Counted from the stretch's first letter, positions 35,742 through 45,000 are shown. The stretch: DNA of 64,000 bases from Oceanirhabdus seepicola (GCF_023684385.1 NZ_JAGSOJ010000001.1:1325146-1389145); one strand, 5' to 3'. Notes: generated from the sequence alone by a model not told the origin. Made by a program: numbers and translations.

Positions 35742-36791
35742 TTATTTGTACATATTTCTATAGTAATCTCTATATTCATCAGAGGTTACATGCTTAATCC
35801 ACTCTTTATTATCTAAATACCACTCAACTGTTTTTTTAATACCTTCTTCAAATTCTATTTCAGGCTTCCACCCCAGCTCATCACTTATCTTTGTAGGGTC
35901 TATTGCATACCTTCTATCATGTCCTTTTCTATCTTTAACATATTTTATTAGTTCTTCAGTTATTGAATCATCAATGTTTTCATTTAAATAGTTTAGTATT
36001 GTTCTTACTATATAAATATTAGTTCTTTCATTATGACCACCAATATTATAAACTTGTCCTAACCGCCCCTTAGTAATAACCATATCAATTGCTCTACAAT
36101 GATCATCAACATATAGCCAATCTCTAACATTTAATCCATCACCATAAATGGGTAATTCCTCTTTGTTTAAACAATTATTGATTATAAGAGGAATAAGTTT
36201 TTCTGGATGTTGATATGGACCATAATTATTTGAACATCTTGTTATATTCACTGGCATTTTAAAAGTATCATAATATGCCTTAACTATTAAATCAGCTGAA
36301 GCTTTACTTGCTGAGTAAGGACTATGAGGATTAATCGGTGTATTTTCAGTAAAATATTCTATCTCCCCTAAAGAACCATATACTTCATCCGTAGATATCT
36401 GTAAAAACTTTCTACCCGATTTAAATTCACCCTTTATTTCCCATGAATTTTTAGCTATATTTAATAAATTAACAGTTCCTAAAACATTAGTTTTTATAAA
36501 CACCTCAGGTTCTCTAATACTTCTATCAACATGTGATTCTGCAGCAAAATTTACTACATAGTCAATATTGTTTTCTTTAAATATTTTACTAATCAACTCT
36601 TTATCACAAATATCTCCTTTTATAAATTTATAACTAGGATTATTTTCTACTTCTATAAGGTTTTCAAGATTTCCAGCGTAAGTTAGCTTATCTACATTAA
36701 TTATCCTAATGTTTGAATATTTTTTTAGCATGAATATTATAAAATTCGAGCCTATGAACCCTGCTCCACCTGTAACTAAATAGGTTTTCAT
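35742..36791 (-). CDS. rfbB: dTDP-glucose 4,6-dehydratase RmlB
   Basis: A 349-residue extended SDR enzyme. The NAD loop is GGAGFIGSNF at 8-17; FAAESHVDRSI, the dehydratase signature ISTDEVYGS, the catalytic YSASKAS (YxxxK), RCSNNYGPYQHPEKLIP and GLNVRDWLYVDDHC are present. It makes dTDP-4-keto-6-deoxy-D-glucose. It lies 41 bp from rmlD and 51 bp from rmlC in one transcript. The gene order A-D-B-C differs from the spsIJKL order in B. subtilis, but the set is the same. Confidence 0.96.
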   Translation of the reverse strand: MKTYLVTGGAGFIGSNFIIFMLKKYSNIRIINVDKLTYAGNLENLIEVENNPSYKFIKGDICDKELISKIFKENNIDYVVNFAAESHVDRSIREPEVFIKTNVLGTVNLLNIAKNSWEIKGEFKSGRKFLQISTDEVYGSLGEIEYFTENTPINPHSPYSASKASADLIVKAYYDTFKMPVNITRCSNNYGPYQHPEKLIPLIINNCLNKEELPIYGDGLNVRDWLYVDDHCRAIDMVITKGRLGQVYNIGGHNERTNIYIVRTILNYLNENIDDSITEELIKYVKDRKGHDRRYAIDPTKISDELGWKPEIEFEEGIKKTVEWYLDNKEWIKHVTSDEYRDYYRNMYK

Positions 36792-36832
36792 CTTAGACCT
36801 CCATTAAAATCTCTAACTTCTTCTCAGTATTA

Positions 36833-37711
36833 TTACTTATAATTATGAATAAATTCAGCTAAAGCCTCTTCCCATTCCCTAGTCTCATCTCCAACAATAC
36901 ATCTTAACATCATATTATCTAGTGAAGAATTAGCTGGCCTTTTAGCAGCTCTTTTTATTTCATTTGATTTTATTGGCTTCACATGGCAATCCATTCCAGC
37001 ATACTCAACTATTCTACATGCAAAATCATACCAGCTGCATTGCCCTTTTCCTGTACAGTGGTATATACCATATTCATCTGTTAATGCAATTTTTAAAATA
37101 TGATATGCTAAATCCTCAGCATTAGTTGGATTCCCTTTTTGATCATCTACAACCTCAAGATACCTTTTTTCCTTAGCTGCTTTTATTATTGTCTTAACAA
37201 AGTTCTTACCATTATATCCATAAAGCCATGCTGTTCTTACAATAAAATATTTAGTACAAAACTGCTTAATGTACTCTTCTCCTAAATATTTTGTTTTTCC
37301 ATAAATGCTAATTGGATTTGGTAAATCATACTCTCTTTGTGGAATAGAATATCTACCATCAAAAACATAATCTGTAGATACATGAATTAATTTTGCTCCT
37401 ATCTCCTCACACACTATTGCTAAATTTCTCGCACCTAGTGCATTTACTTTAAAAGCTAAATCCTTATTAGATTCACAGCCATCTACATTTGTGTAAGCTG
37501 ATGTATTAATTAATACATCAGGTTTAAAGTGTTGTAAAAGTTTTCTTACACGCTCTAATGAGGTTATATCTAATTCTTTTTTATCTGTACCTAATATTTC
37601 TGAATTTATATAAATATCATGGATTTTTCCTAATTCAGAAACGCCTTTATATAATATATCAAGAACTTGACTTCCTAGCTGGCCTTTATCTCCAGTAATC
37701 AATATTTTCAT
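36833..37711 (-). CDS. rfbD: dTDP-4-dehydrorhamnose reductase RmlD
   Basis: A 292-residue SDR reductase. The NADPH loop GDKGQLGSQV is at 7-16; INTSAYTNVDGCE, HVSTDYVFDG, the catalytic YGKTKYLGE, FIVRTAWLYG and GIYHCTGKGQCSWYDFA follow. It reduces the 4-keto intermediate to dTDP-L-rhamnose. It starts 5 bp after the rmlA stop, indicating tight coupling. No abnormal residues seen. Confidence 0.95.
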   Translation of the reverse strand: MKILITGDKGQLGSQVLDILYKGVSELGKIHDIYINSEILGTDKKELDITSLERVRKLLQHFKPDVLINTSAYTNVDGCESNKDLAFKVNALGARNLAIVCEEIGAKLIHVSTDYVFDGRYSIPQREYDLPNPISIYGKTKYLGEEYIKQFCTKYFIVRTAWLYGYNGKNFVKTIIKAAKEKRYLEVVDDQKGNPTNAEDLAYHILKIALTDEYGIYHCTGKGQCSWYDFACRIVEYAGMDCHVKPIKSNEIKRAAKRPANSSLDNMMLRCIVGDETREWEEALAEFIHNYK

Positions 37712-37716
37712 AAGTC

Positions 37717-38457
37717 TTACATCTCCCTAGTTAATATATCCTTGAAATCTATATCATTAACTATCCTATTTGCCTTCATCAATGAATTAACTGTTCCAGC
37801 ATCAATCCACCATCCTTCAATAACATCATAGGTAAGAGAACCCTCGTTTATATACCAATTATTCACATCTGTAATTTCAAGTTCGCCTCTCTGGGATTTT
37901 TCCAACCGATTAATAGCCTTAAATACTCTATTGTCATACATATAAATTCCTGTAACGCATAGATTACTTTTGGGATAGTCTGGTTTTTCTTCTATTGAAA
38001 TTATTTGCCCTTCTTTAACCTCAGCTATTCCATATCTACTAGGATCAATTACCTCTTTTAATAAAACTTTTGCTCCTCTTTCCTGATAATCAAATCTCTC
38101 TATATATTCACATATATTATCTTCAAATATATTATCTCCTAGTATAACAGTGCATTTATCCTCACCTACAAAATCTTCACATAATCCTAATGCCTCGGCA
38201 ATCCCACCGGGTTTATCCTGTATTCTAAATGTTAAGTTTACTCCATATTCATATCCACTACCTAATAAATTCACTATATCTCCCATATGCTCTTTTCCTG
38301 AAATAATCATAATATCTTTTATATTAGCCTGTTTCATTTTAGCAATGGGATAAAATATCATTGGATATTTTCCTACTGGCAATAAATGTTTGTTAGTTAC
38401 CTTTGTTAGAGGAAATAACCTTGAACCTGTTCCCCCTGCTAGAATCACACCTTTCAT
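37717..38457 (-). CDS. rfbA: Glucose-1-phosphate thymidylyltransferase, short SpsI-like form
   Basis: It makes dTDP-glucose from glucose-1-phosphate and dTTP. The ATG at 38457 (AGGTG eight bases upstream) gives 246 residues; a GTG nine bases earlier is less likely. The nucleotide loop GGTGSRLFPLTKVTNKHLLP is at 7-26; ILGDNIFED, VLLKEVIDPSRYGIAEV, EEKPDYPKSNLCVTGIYMY and WWIDAGTVNSL follow. The usual RmlA is about 290 residues; the short form matches the spore-coat enzyme SpsI of B. subtilis in size. It is first in the rml operon, with a perfect SigK-type box about 115 bp upstream. Confidence 0.94.
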   Translation of the reverse strand: MKGVILAGGTGSRLFPLTKVTNKHLLPVGKYPMIFYPIAKMKQANIKDIMIISGKEHMGDIVNLLGSGYEYGVNLTFRIQDKPGGIAEALGLCEDFVGEDKCTVILGDNIFEDNICEYIERFDYQERGAKVLLKEVIDPSRYGIAEVKEGQIISIEEKPDYPKSNLCVTGIYMYDNRVFKAINRLEKSQRGELEITDVNNWYINEGSLTYDVIEGWWIDAGTVNSLMKANRIVNDIDFKDILTREM

Positions 38458-38571
38458 ATTTATCACACCTTTTATCTTTAAAATTAGTTTATTTCTTATT
38501 AATCATGACCTCTTATTATTATCAATATTTTTCATTCTATATTCTCACTTTATTTCTTTAATATTACATAA

Positions 38572-38598
38572 TATAATATGTATTTTTTAAAAAATTGT
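38572..38598 (-). promoter_or_regulatory. SigK-type promoter for the rml operon
   Basis: Minus sense: AC (38598-38597), 16 nt, CATATTATA (38580-38572), identical in both elements to the sulfotransferase promoters at 16321 and 18430. This links rhamnose supply and sulfation to the same regulator. Confidence 0.65.
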
Positions 38599-38626
38599 CA
38601 CAAATATTAAGATAATTAGGCATATG

Positions 38627-38676
38627 AAAAACCCTGAATCCAATAAAATAATTATTTATTTGCTTCAGAGTTTTTT
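38627..38676 (-). terminator. Terminator at the end of the GT2-methyltransferase gene
   Basis: In the minus sense AAACTCTGAA (38674-38664 region) pairs with TTCAGGGTTTT (38637-38627) around a long AT loop. It overlaps the last codons of the upstream gene and lies just before the rml promoter. Confidence 0.5.
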
Positions 38677-39948
38677 ATTATTAAGTGTTTTATTATTAAG
38701 TGTTTTTTTATTAGAGCAATAACTAGAATTTATTCTAAAACATTTTTTATATACAATAATATACAATAATATATCAATATTATTTTTAAATATCTCATAA
38801 GATGTTTTTTTAAATACTGCCTTAGTATAATCTATCAAATTAAACATTCCTTCTTTATTTAGCTCTTTAGGTACTGTGACAATTACCTTTCCTTCATTCT
38901 TTAATAATTCCTTTATTCTTAAAAATATTTCTTTATAATCACTCATACACTTATTCGACTCAGTTATAATGACATAATCAAAAAAGTCTTTAGGATAATT
39001 TTTGATTTTTTCTAATGATCCAATACTTATATCTGCAAAATGACCTGTGTTTATTACTACTTTATGATTTTTCTCAATTCCAAAAAGATTTGCTGTTGGT
39101 ATCTGGTTCTTTATATCAAGTAAAGTTGCTCCAGACCCACATCCTATATGCAAAACATTAAAACATTCCCTTTTTGATTTTATAATCATTGAAGTTATAT
39201 CATTTCTTATGTCACCAAAACAACTAGTTTCTACTCCCCACTTGCTCTTAAACTTTTCCATATTAGTCGCCAGTAATTTACAATATTCTTTTCTCTCTTT
39301 TCCAAAAGTAACAGATCCATAATGATGTATAAATGTATCCTTACATAGCATTATTCTATAGCCTTCCATTCTAATTCTTAAGCAGTAATCATCATCTTCA
39401 TAGTTACCTGGAGTAAAGTCTTCATCTAATAACCCCACTTTCTGAATAACTTCTTTTTTAATTAGCATGCAATAACCAATTAATTTTAACCTTTCTTCCC
39501 ATTTTAAAAAACTACTAATATTAAATTTCTCAGCAAAATTAATCAATTCATCATAAGTGTCATATTGCTTAGGTATACTTTGAAAATTCGAACAACTATT
39601 GGTGACAGCACCAACAGCTCCTATATCATCTGAACTATATAAACACTTCATTAAATTTTCTAACCAGTTAGGTGTTACAATGACATCATTATTTAATAAT
39701 AAAATATTATCCCCTTGTGCTACTCTAATTCCTTGATTACACCCTTTAGGAAAACCCAAGTTTTCTTTATTAAAAATAATTTTTATATCCTTTTGGTTAT
39801 TAAGCCACTGAACAGTTCCATCTTCAGAATTATTGTCTACAATAATTATTTCATATGTATCTTTATCAGTATATTTTCTTATACTTTCTATACATTGTTT
39901 TGTATATTCCAATTTATTATAGGTTAATATTATCATACTTGTTTTCAT
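38665..39948 (-). CDS. GT2 glycosyltransferase fused to a SAM methyltransferase-like domain
   Basis: A 427-residue protein. Residues 1-250 are a rhamnosyltransferase-like GT2 (SMIILTYNKLEYTKQCIESI, YEIIIVDNNSEDGT, ILLLNNDVIVTPNW, YEDDDYCLRIRMEGY, HHYGSVTFGKER). Residues about 265-400 are methyltransferase-like (FNVLHIGCGSGATLLDIK, LFGIEKNHK, FDYVIITESNKC, LKNEGKVIVTVPKE). The C terminus ends in short TLNNK repeats encoded by a TTATTAAGTG repeat. Its promoter region is a near copy of the one serving the 1430-residue protein. It could add and methylate a rhamnose in one polypeptide; that is inference. Confidence 0.82.
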   Translation of the reverse strand: MKTSMIILTYNKLEYTKQCIESIRKYTDKDTYEIIIVDNNSEDGTVQWLNNQKDIKIIFNKENLGFPKGCNQGIRVAQGDNILLLNNDVIVTPNWLENLMKCLYSSDDIGAVGAVTNSCSNFQSIPKQYDTYDELINFAEKFNISSFLKWEERLKLIGYCMLIKKEVIQKVGLLDEDFTPGNYEDDDYCLRIRMEGYRIMLCKDTFIHHYGSVTFGKERKEYCKLLATNMEKFKSKWGVETSCFGDIRNDITSMIIKSKRECFNVLHIGCGSGATLLDIKNQIPTANLFGIEKNHKVVINTGHFADISIGSLEKIKNYPKDFFDYVIITESNKCMSDYKEIFLRIKELLKNEGKVIVTVPKELNKEGMFNLIDYTKAVFKKTSYEIFKNNIDILLYIIVYKKCFRINSSYCSNKKTLNNKTLNNKKL

Positions 39949-39990
39949 ATATTATCATCCTCAAATTTAGTAAATAGTATATTCTGATAA

Positions 39991-40017
39991 TATACTATGA
40001 ATCTACTAAGTAAATGT
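39991..40017 (-). promoter_or_regulatory. SigK-type promoter for the GT2-methyltransferase gene
   Basis: Minus sense: AC (40017-40016), 16 nt, CATAGTATA (39999-39991), about 45 bp before the ATG at 39948. The flanking AACATTTAC and upstream AGGAACAAT also occur around 7706-7760. Confidence 0.62.
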
Positions 40018-40108
40018 TAATGTATCATTAAATATTGTTCCTAATTTATATATAATCTCATAAAATATATTGATAGTTAACTTAAGACATATGAAGGGAG
40101 CGTAACTT

Positions 40109-40897
40109 ATGAGAATAGTGTATCCACCTAATGGTAAGTTAGCAAATTACTTTTATCATAAAGAATATAATCAGAATGATGGAATAAAAATTGAAGTTCA
40201 AACTCCTTTAGAATTTTACTCTGGCATCCTCCACTTGAATGGTAAAACACTTCAAATACAAGGTCATGCTTCTTTTTGTTATAGTAAATATGCTACCCAA
40301 CCAGAATTAGAAATTGAAAGAGTTACCCTTAGAAAAGGACCATTATTTACACAGGTAAATGTAGCAAAGCTTAAAGATCAAAATACACCTGAGGGAACAA
40401 AAATAGAAGTACTTGGAAGCAATATATCTTTAAAAGTAATAAATTTAAAAATAAAAAAAGATTCTTCAGATATATATATAAAAGTTGCAGGTATTGATGA
40501 AAATACTTTAGATGATATAGTTATTGAAGTTCCTGAGAAAATAATAACTCCCCCTTTAATTATTAAGCAAGAAACAAAATTTGTTATTACTGAAAGCTCT
40601 TCTTCAACTGAAATATATCCTGTTCTAGTAGATGTACCTAGACCGGAGATAAATGTTCAAATATTTAAAAATAGTAATACAACCAACTCTGACTATGGGG
40701 ATTTAATTTATGAAAATACATTTTATAGCTTTGAAAATCCTACATCTTGGGCTGGTAACATCAATTTTCAATTTCTTGATACTCCTTCAGAGCAAGAATC
40801 ATGTAAATACTCAGTAGTTGCAAAATGTAATAATGCTGATATCCCTGCACCTATAATAGTTAAATATGCGGCTTTTATTATTTCTCAAATCCAATAG
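40109..40897 (+). CDS. Beta-rich orphan protein (possible spore-surface protein)
   Basis: A 262-residue protein with no signal peptide, cysteine-poor and with alternating hydrophobic strands (VIEVPEKIITPPLIIKQ, KFVITESSSSTEIYPVLVDV, VAKCNNADIPAPIIVKYAAF). I do not recognise the family. GGGAG precedes the ATG at good spacing. A weak CATAAAATA element is at about 40060 but has no proper AC. It is followed 44 bp later by another small protein in the same direction and faces the DUF11-like gene across a palindromic terminator. Context suggests a structural surface protein. Confidence 0.65.
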   Translation: MRIVYPPNGKLANYFYHKEYNQNDGIKIEVQTPLEFYSGILHLNGKTLQIQGHASFCYSKYATQPELEIERVTLRKGPLFTQVNVAKLKDQNTPEGTKIEVLGSNISLKVINLKIKKDSSDIYIKVAGIDENTLDDIVIEVPEKIITPPLIIKQETKFVITESSSSTEIYPVLVDVPRPEINVQIFKNSNTTNSDYGDLIYENTFYSFENPTSWAGNINFQFLDTPSEQESCKYSVVAKCNNADIPAPIIVKYAAFIISQIQ

Positions 40898-40941
40898 ATG
40901 AAATTTTTAGATGTACACATTCCAAATAAAAAGAGGTAAAA

Positions 40942-41343
40942 ATGATGATTGTTCATAAATATAATACTAGTAATCTTGCTGACTTAGATGTCCATGCAAT
41001 AGATTACGAATCAGATGGTATACCCATTAGTGATCTTGGGTCTTTATATCTTTATACAAAAAAATTAGGAAATAGAGTATTAATTCAGGGACAACTAGTC
41101 CTTCAATCTATCTCCCAACCTATTACATTAAACTTAAATTTATATAAAAATAATACTGATTCTTCACCATTAAATGTTATACAAGCTTCAATAAATACTA
41201 CACCCACAGCCGTTAATTTATTAGCTTATGATATTTTATCTAGCAATTATTCAAGTAAAATTAAATATGTAATAACTTTCAGTCCAGATTCTGAAATCAA
41301 TTTACTAGGCTATAATATTGCTTTTTTTAAGTATGTAAAATAA
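40942..41343 (+). CDS. Small beta-rich orphan protein
   Basis: A 133-residue protein (start ATG-ATG after AGAGG) with strands LGSLYLYTKKLGNRVLIQGQ, ITLNLNLYKN and LLGYNIAFFKYVK. It has no signal peptide, cysteine or membrane helix. I do not recognise it. It probably forms an operon with the preceding gene (44-bp gap) and ends just before a strong palindrome. A compact jelly-roll-like subunit is conceivable from the strand pattern. Confidence 0.6.
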   Translation: MMIVHKYNTSNLADLDVHAIDYESDGIPISDLGSLYLYTKKLGNRVLIQGQLVLQSISQPITLNLNLYKNNTDSSPLNVIQASINTTPTAVNLLAYDILSSNYSSKIKYVITFSPDSEINLLGYNIAFFKYVK

Positions 41344-41344
41344 A

Positions 41345-41430
41345 AAGGCACGCTAAGCGCGCTCTAAAAGAAATGGATAATGTATAATGGAAAATGGTTT
41401 TCCATTATACATTATCAATTCTCCATTATG
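41345..41430. repeat. MITE-like palindromic element acting as bidirectional terminator
   Basis: Two stacked inverted repeats: GGCACGC...GCGCGCTC at 41347-41363, then an 18-bp perfect stem (ATAATGTATAATGGAAAA, 3-nt loop TGG, exact complement) at 41377-41415. The layout, a GC-rich short hairpin followed by an AATGGA-type long palindrome, recurs at 50160-50236. It lies between convergent genes. Confidence 0.6.
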
Positions 41431-41458
41431 TTTTTTCTTTGCTTTCTTTCATTTTTTA

Positions 41459-41908
41459 TTAATAGCTAGCAAATAGGTCCATCCCCCTAGTTGGAATTCT
41501 TGAACTCTCTTCAACATATATTCCTGCATCATTAAAATGTATAGAATCTATTCCATCAGCAGTAGCTACACCGGAATCTAAAAATGTATACCCTGGTATT
41601 AAAAAAGCTCCATATAGGGTAATATCAAAGACTGCAGTTGTATCTGGAGCTACGGTTTTAATTCTCCATATAGTTTGTCGCGTTTTTTTGTCATCTAAAT
41701 TCCCCTCATTCACAAGATAATCTTCAACTGTAGTTTCATTATTTAGGATATTATTTTTTACTATAATATTATTTATTTCATTATGTGAAAAATTTGCTAC
41801 TGTAATTCTAATAACCCACGTCTCTGCTTCATTTACCTTAATAGTTGTTTTACCCCTTATAATTTCTACTATTATGTTCAATCTTGTTTTTAAATTTGGA
41901 AACATCAT
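41459..41908 (-). CDS. DUF11-like beta-sandwich protein (possible spore appendage component)
   Basis: The ATG at 41908 has AGGAAGTG upstream; a GTG three codons earlier lacks a usable site. The resulting 149 residues contain TIKVNEAETWVIRITVANFS, NNIIVKNNILNNETTVEDY and KTRQTIWRIKTVAPDTTAVF, the pattern of a DUF11/conserved-repeat domain as seen in cell-surface proteins and in clostridial spore appendage proteins. No signal peptide is present. It lies 84 bp downstream of the C11 peptidase gene on the same strand and is probably co-transcribed with it. Function is inferred from fold and context. Confidence 0.65.
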   Translation of the reverse strand: MMFPNLKTRLNIIVEIIRGKTTIKVNEAETWVIRITVANFSHNEINNIIVKNNILNNETTVEDYLVNEGNLDDKKTRQTIWRIKTVAPDTTAVFDITLYGAFLIPGYTFLDSGVATADGIDSIHFNDAGIYVEESSRIPTRGMDLFASY

Positions 41909-41991
41909 ACTCAGCACTTCCTACAATTAATTTTTTTTATATTAGGCGTATGAAAATAAATATGCCTTATTTGAATCACTCTCCATCCTCA

Positions 41992-43293
41992 TTATGAATA
42001 TGAATTCAGTTTACTTAGATTCTTAACTTGATTTTTTGATTTCATTTCTATTTCATTGTAATTCCATCCCTTAAAAACGAATAATTTATTTAGTATTTTT
42101 TCTAATTCGTCTTTAGTTAAATCAATATTTATAGCGTGTATTTCACTTAATAATCCAGTCGGATGAAGCACAAAAGGCTTTAATCGCACTTGTGTATTTA
42201 CTCTTTCAATGTTCTGATTTAATTTCAATGACTTTGAAGTTATTACATTTAACCAGTAATTGTTTTTACCGAAGCTTAAACTGTAATAAATCAATACAAT
42301 ATATGCAATATTTTTATTAGAAAAAAACATTTCATGTGTTGTTATGTTAAGTATGTTATTTGCATTATTAGATATTCTTTTATAATTAATAATTATTTTC
42401 TCAAAACTCTCCTTAACATCTATAACATATTGATACCATGGATCACTGCTATCTAAACTATTTATTAACTCATAAGGATTTTTCTTTTTATATCCCTGAT
42501 TACTTAAATAACAATAAGCTAAACTATTAACCTTATTCTTTATTTTCTTGAGCTTTCCATGGTTAATCTCAATTGCTACTAAATCCATCTCTATACTATC
42601 TATTATCTTTCTTATTATTGCTAGTGAATCATCTGTAGTACTGTATTCTTCTATAGAATCAATTAATCTCTCATAAGGAAGTCCACTTATTGGCCCCTCA
42701 CTAATATAAGTAAGCACATTTTTAACAGTATTTTTAGTTTTCTTCCCTAACTCGTACATTATTTCAATTGAATTCATATAACACATATCCATTACTAAAA
42801 TATCAATGTTATGACCAACATCTTCTAAAATCATATTTAAAGCTTTACACATTTGAGGAACCCCCATCATATAAGGAGCATCCATACTTAAATCTGACAA
42901 AGCTGCAATAAATGAAGCTCCATGGCTTGCTAATACCACCATATAATGTTTTGCTTCATAATTCTCCATTCCCCATTTTATAAAATCATATAAGTTATGC
43001 GGATCTGCCATATTAAGTTTGCCTAAGTCTTTAATTAATTTTGATTTTGTATTCATTATATAATACCGCCTAACTCCAACCCATTCTTCATCATTCTCAG
43101 GTATTATCTCATTAGGTCTTATTATCTTAGCTAACTCTCTGCTTTCTCTAGCAATTTGCATCACAACATTGATATTATCACTTGAACCAACTTTTTCTGC
43201 ATCTATTTTAGATTTCCATATTTCAGGCTCTAATTCATTGTTTCCATCTGCATAAATAAGTATGGTCCAATTTTTTTTATTTTTTCTATTCAT
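41992..43293 (-). CDS. Clostripain-family (C11) cysteine peptidase
   Basis: The start at ATG 43293 has AAGGAG; the nine-codon longer frame has no ribosome site. The 433-residue protein opens KKNWTILIYADGNNELEP, and has the catalytic His in YMVVLASHGAS (about residue 122) and the catalytic Cys in ILVMDMCYMNSIE (about 169), in the caspase-like fold order. Clostripain itself has a signal peptide and is self-cleaved; this one has no signal and acts inside the cell. Its neighbours are likely spore-surface proteins, so it may process them in the mother cell. A CATAATATA element lies 35 bp upstream of the long frame, but its -35 AC is missing. Confidence 0.85.
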   Translation of the reverse strand: MNRKNKKNWTILIYADGNNELEPEIWKSKIDAEKVGSSDNINVVMQIARESRELAKIIRPNEIIPENDEEWVGVRRYYIMNTKSKLIKDLGKLNMADPHNLYDFIKWGMENYEAKHYMVVLASHGASFIAALSDLSMDAPYMMGVPQMCKALNMILEDVGHNIDILVMDMCYMNSIEIMYELGKKTKNTVKNVLTYISEGPISGLPYERLIDSIEEYSTTDDSLAIIRKIIDSIEMDLVAIEINHGKLKKIKNKVNSLAYCYLSNQGYKKKNPYELINSLDSSDPWYQYVIDVKESFEKIIINYKRISNNANNILNITTHEMFFSNKNIAYIVLIYYSLSFGKNNYWLNVITSKSLKLNQNIERVNTQVRLKPFVLHPTGLLSEIHAINIDLTKDELEKILNKLFVFKGWNYNEIEMKSKNQVKNLSKLNSYS

Positions 43294-43684
43294 TGGAATC
43301 TCCTTAGAAAACATCATATTGTATATTATGATAGATTGAAATAATTTCTACTACTAGAATAAGGCATATTCAAATAAATAACTTTTTTCCTCATATGACA
43401 CTGCCCCCTAAAATCCAAGATTTTTATAACATTTTTTACATATAAACATATAATATACTGAATATTAAAATTCAAATATGAATATCAAAAAAATCAAATT
43501 ATTCAGCCCATATGATAAAAAAATAGTCACAGTCATATATAACTCAATAAAGCTTTTACATTTTGATTCCTTGAATCTCCTTGAAACATTGGCTATTCAA
43601 GAAACCAAAATTCAGATTTATTAATGCGTTATATATAGTTAAGAAAAAGAAATACAATTTTCATTATGAAAGGAGAATTTACAA
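43294..43684. other. Divergent intergenic region
   Basis: 391 bp between the C11 peptidase and the plus-strand dehydrogenase gene. It holds one SigK-type box for the plus strand (43429-43455) and a -10-only candidate for the minus strand at 43323-43331. The GGCATATTCAAATAAATAA segment near 43364 resembles 41945-41975 (inverted), upstream of the DUF11-like gene. No gene is seen. Confidence 0.45.
43429..43455 (+). promoter_or_regulatory. SigK-type promoter for the 43685 dehydrogenase gene
   Basis: AC (43429-43430), 16 nt beginning ATTTTTT, CATATAATA (43447-43455): a perfect pattern. The leader would be about 220 nt. Confidence 0.55.
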
Positions 43685-44956
43685 ATGACAGTCTATGTTT
43701 TCGGTCTTGGCCACATTGGTTTGCCAATGGCTTGTTGGATAGCATCATCTAATATACCAGTTAAAGGCGTTGATATAAATCAGTCAGCGATAAATAATAT
43801 AAAACAGGGAACAGTTAATATTGAAGAGTATCGTGATGGAATTCATATTTCTGAGATTGCTAAAAATCTAATTTCAAAAAATCTTTTAAGTGTTAGTACT
43901 GAATTTAAACGAATAGATAAGGCCCCTTCCGTTTTTGTAATTTCAGTAGGCATAGCAAATAAAGAAGATGGTTCACAGGATGTTTCTCCAATTAACTCCG
44001 TTTTAGATACAATCACACCTACACTTGTAGATGGGGATCTTCTAATCTTTAGGACCACTCTAATACCTGGTACATGTAATAATTTAATTCTACCTAGGTT
44101 AAAATCTCTAGCTGTTTCAGTAAGCTTAGCTTATTGTCCTGAAACACTTATGGAAACTCGAGCTTTCGAAGAATTAGAGAATAATCCAATGATTCTAGCG
44201 GGAATGGATGATATTAGCTTTAACAAAGCAAAAAACTTTATATCTTCTTTAACAGATGCGCCTATATACAAAGCCTCAAATATTAGAACTGCTGAAATGA
44301 CAAAGGTAATTCAAAATATTGATAGAGATGTAAATATAGCATTAGTTAATGAAATCAGCGAAGCGACCTCTTTATTAGATATCGATATTTATGAGCTACA
44401 ATCTTTAGTAAATACACATCCACGAGTAAATCTGCTTACCCCCGGTCCTGGCGTAGGTGGATACTGCCTTCCAAATGCATTTGAATATTTAGATAAAGCT
44501 ATTATTGATAAAGAAAAATGTCCATTAACTTTAATTCGTACAGCAAGAAAACTTAATATTAAACGACCTGAAAAAATAGTAGAAATAATAAGAAATGCTC
44601 TTACTACTGAAGGAAAGAATATTAAAGAATCCACAATAGCTCTCATAGGACTAGCAATGAAGGATTTTTGTGCAGATTGTAGATTTAGTCCAGCTTTAGA
44701 CATTGCTTCAATTTTAATTGAAGCAGGCATTAAGATTAAAGCATATGATCCAATGGTTCCATTAAACTACAATTTTCAATTTGATTCACTTAAAGAATGT
44801 GTTAAGAATGCAGATTGTTTAGTTATTACTGCAAATCAGGAAGGAGTTATTTCTCAACTTAAACAACTCCATGAGGATAAGAAGTTGCCACTGTTAGTTA
44901 TAGACACTAGAAATATTTGTCCTGTTTTTCCTGGCATAAAACTATATAAACTCTAA
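43685..44956 (+). CDS. NDP-sugar dehydrogenase (UDP-ManNAc/UDP-GlcNAc dehydrogenase type)
   Basis: A 423-residue enzyme. The NAD loop GLGHIGLPMA is at 7-16; the middle has RTTLIPGTCNNLI, YCPETLMETRAFEEL and ALVNEISEATSLLDID; the catalytic Cys is in PGPGVGGYCLPNAF. The C-terminal domain has IALIGLAMKDFCADCRFSPA. Sequence features resemble WecC/WbpA-type enzymes that oxidise UDP-HexNAc rather than UDP-glucose, but the substrate needs testing. The gene gives a second route to uronic acids, in addition to ugd. AAAGGAG precedes the ATG, a SigK-type box lies upstream, and a terminator follows. Confidence 0.88.
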   Translation: MTVYVFGLGHIGLPMACWIASSNIPVKGVDINQSAINNIKQGTVNIEEYRDGIHISEIAKNLISKNLLSVSTEFKRIDKAPSVFVISVGIANKEDGSQDVSPINSVLDTITPTLVDGDLLIFRTTLIPGTCNNLILPRLKSLAVSVSLAYCPETLMETRAFEELENNPMILAGMDDISFNKAKNFISSLTDAPIYKASNIRTAEMTKVIQNIDRDVNIALVNEISEATSLLDIDIYELQSLVNTHPRVNLLTPGPGVGGYCLPNAFEYLDKAIIDKEKCPLTLIRTARKLNIKRPEKIVEIIRNALTTEGKNIKESTIALIGLAMKDFCADCRFSPALDIASILIEAGIKIKAYDPMVPLNYNFQFDSLKECVKNADCLVITANQEGVISQLKQLHEDKKLPLLVIDTRNICPVFPGIKLYKL

Positions 44957-44964
44957 TTATTATA

Positions 44965-45000
44965 GTCAGGTGATTTTCATATACTGAGATATCACTTGAC
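44965..45000 (+). terminator. Terminator after the NDP-sugar dehydrogenase gene
   Basis: GTCAGGTGAT pairs with ATCACTTGAC (one mismatch) around 16 nt, followed by TTATATTTTTT. Confidence 0.65.
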
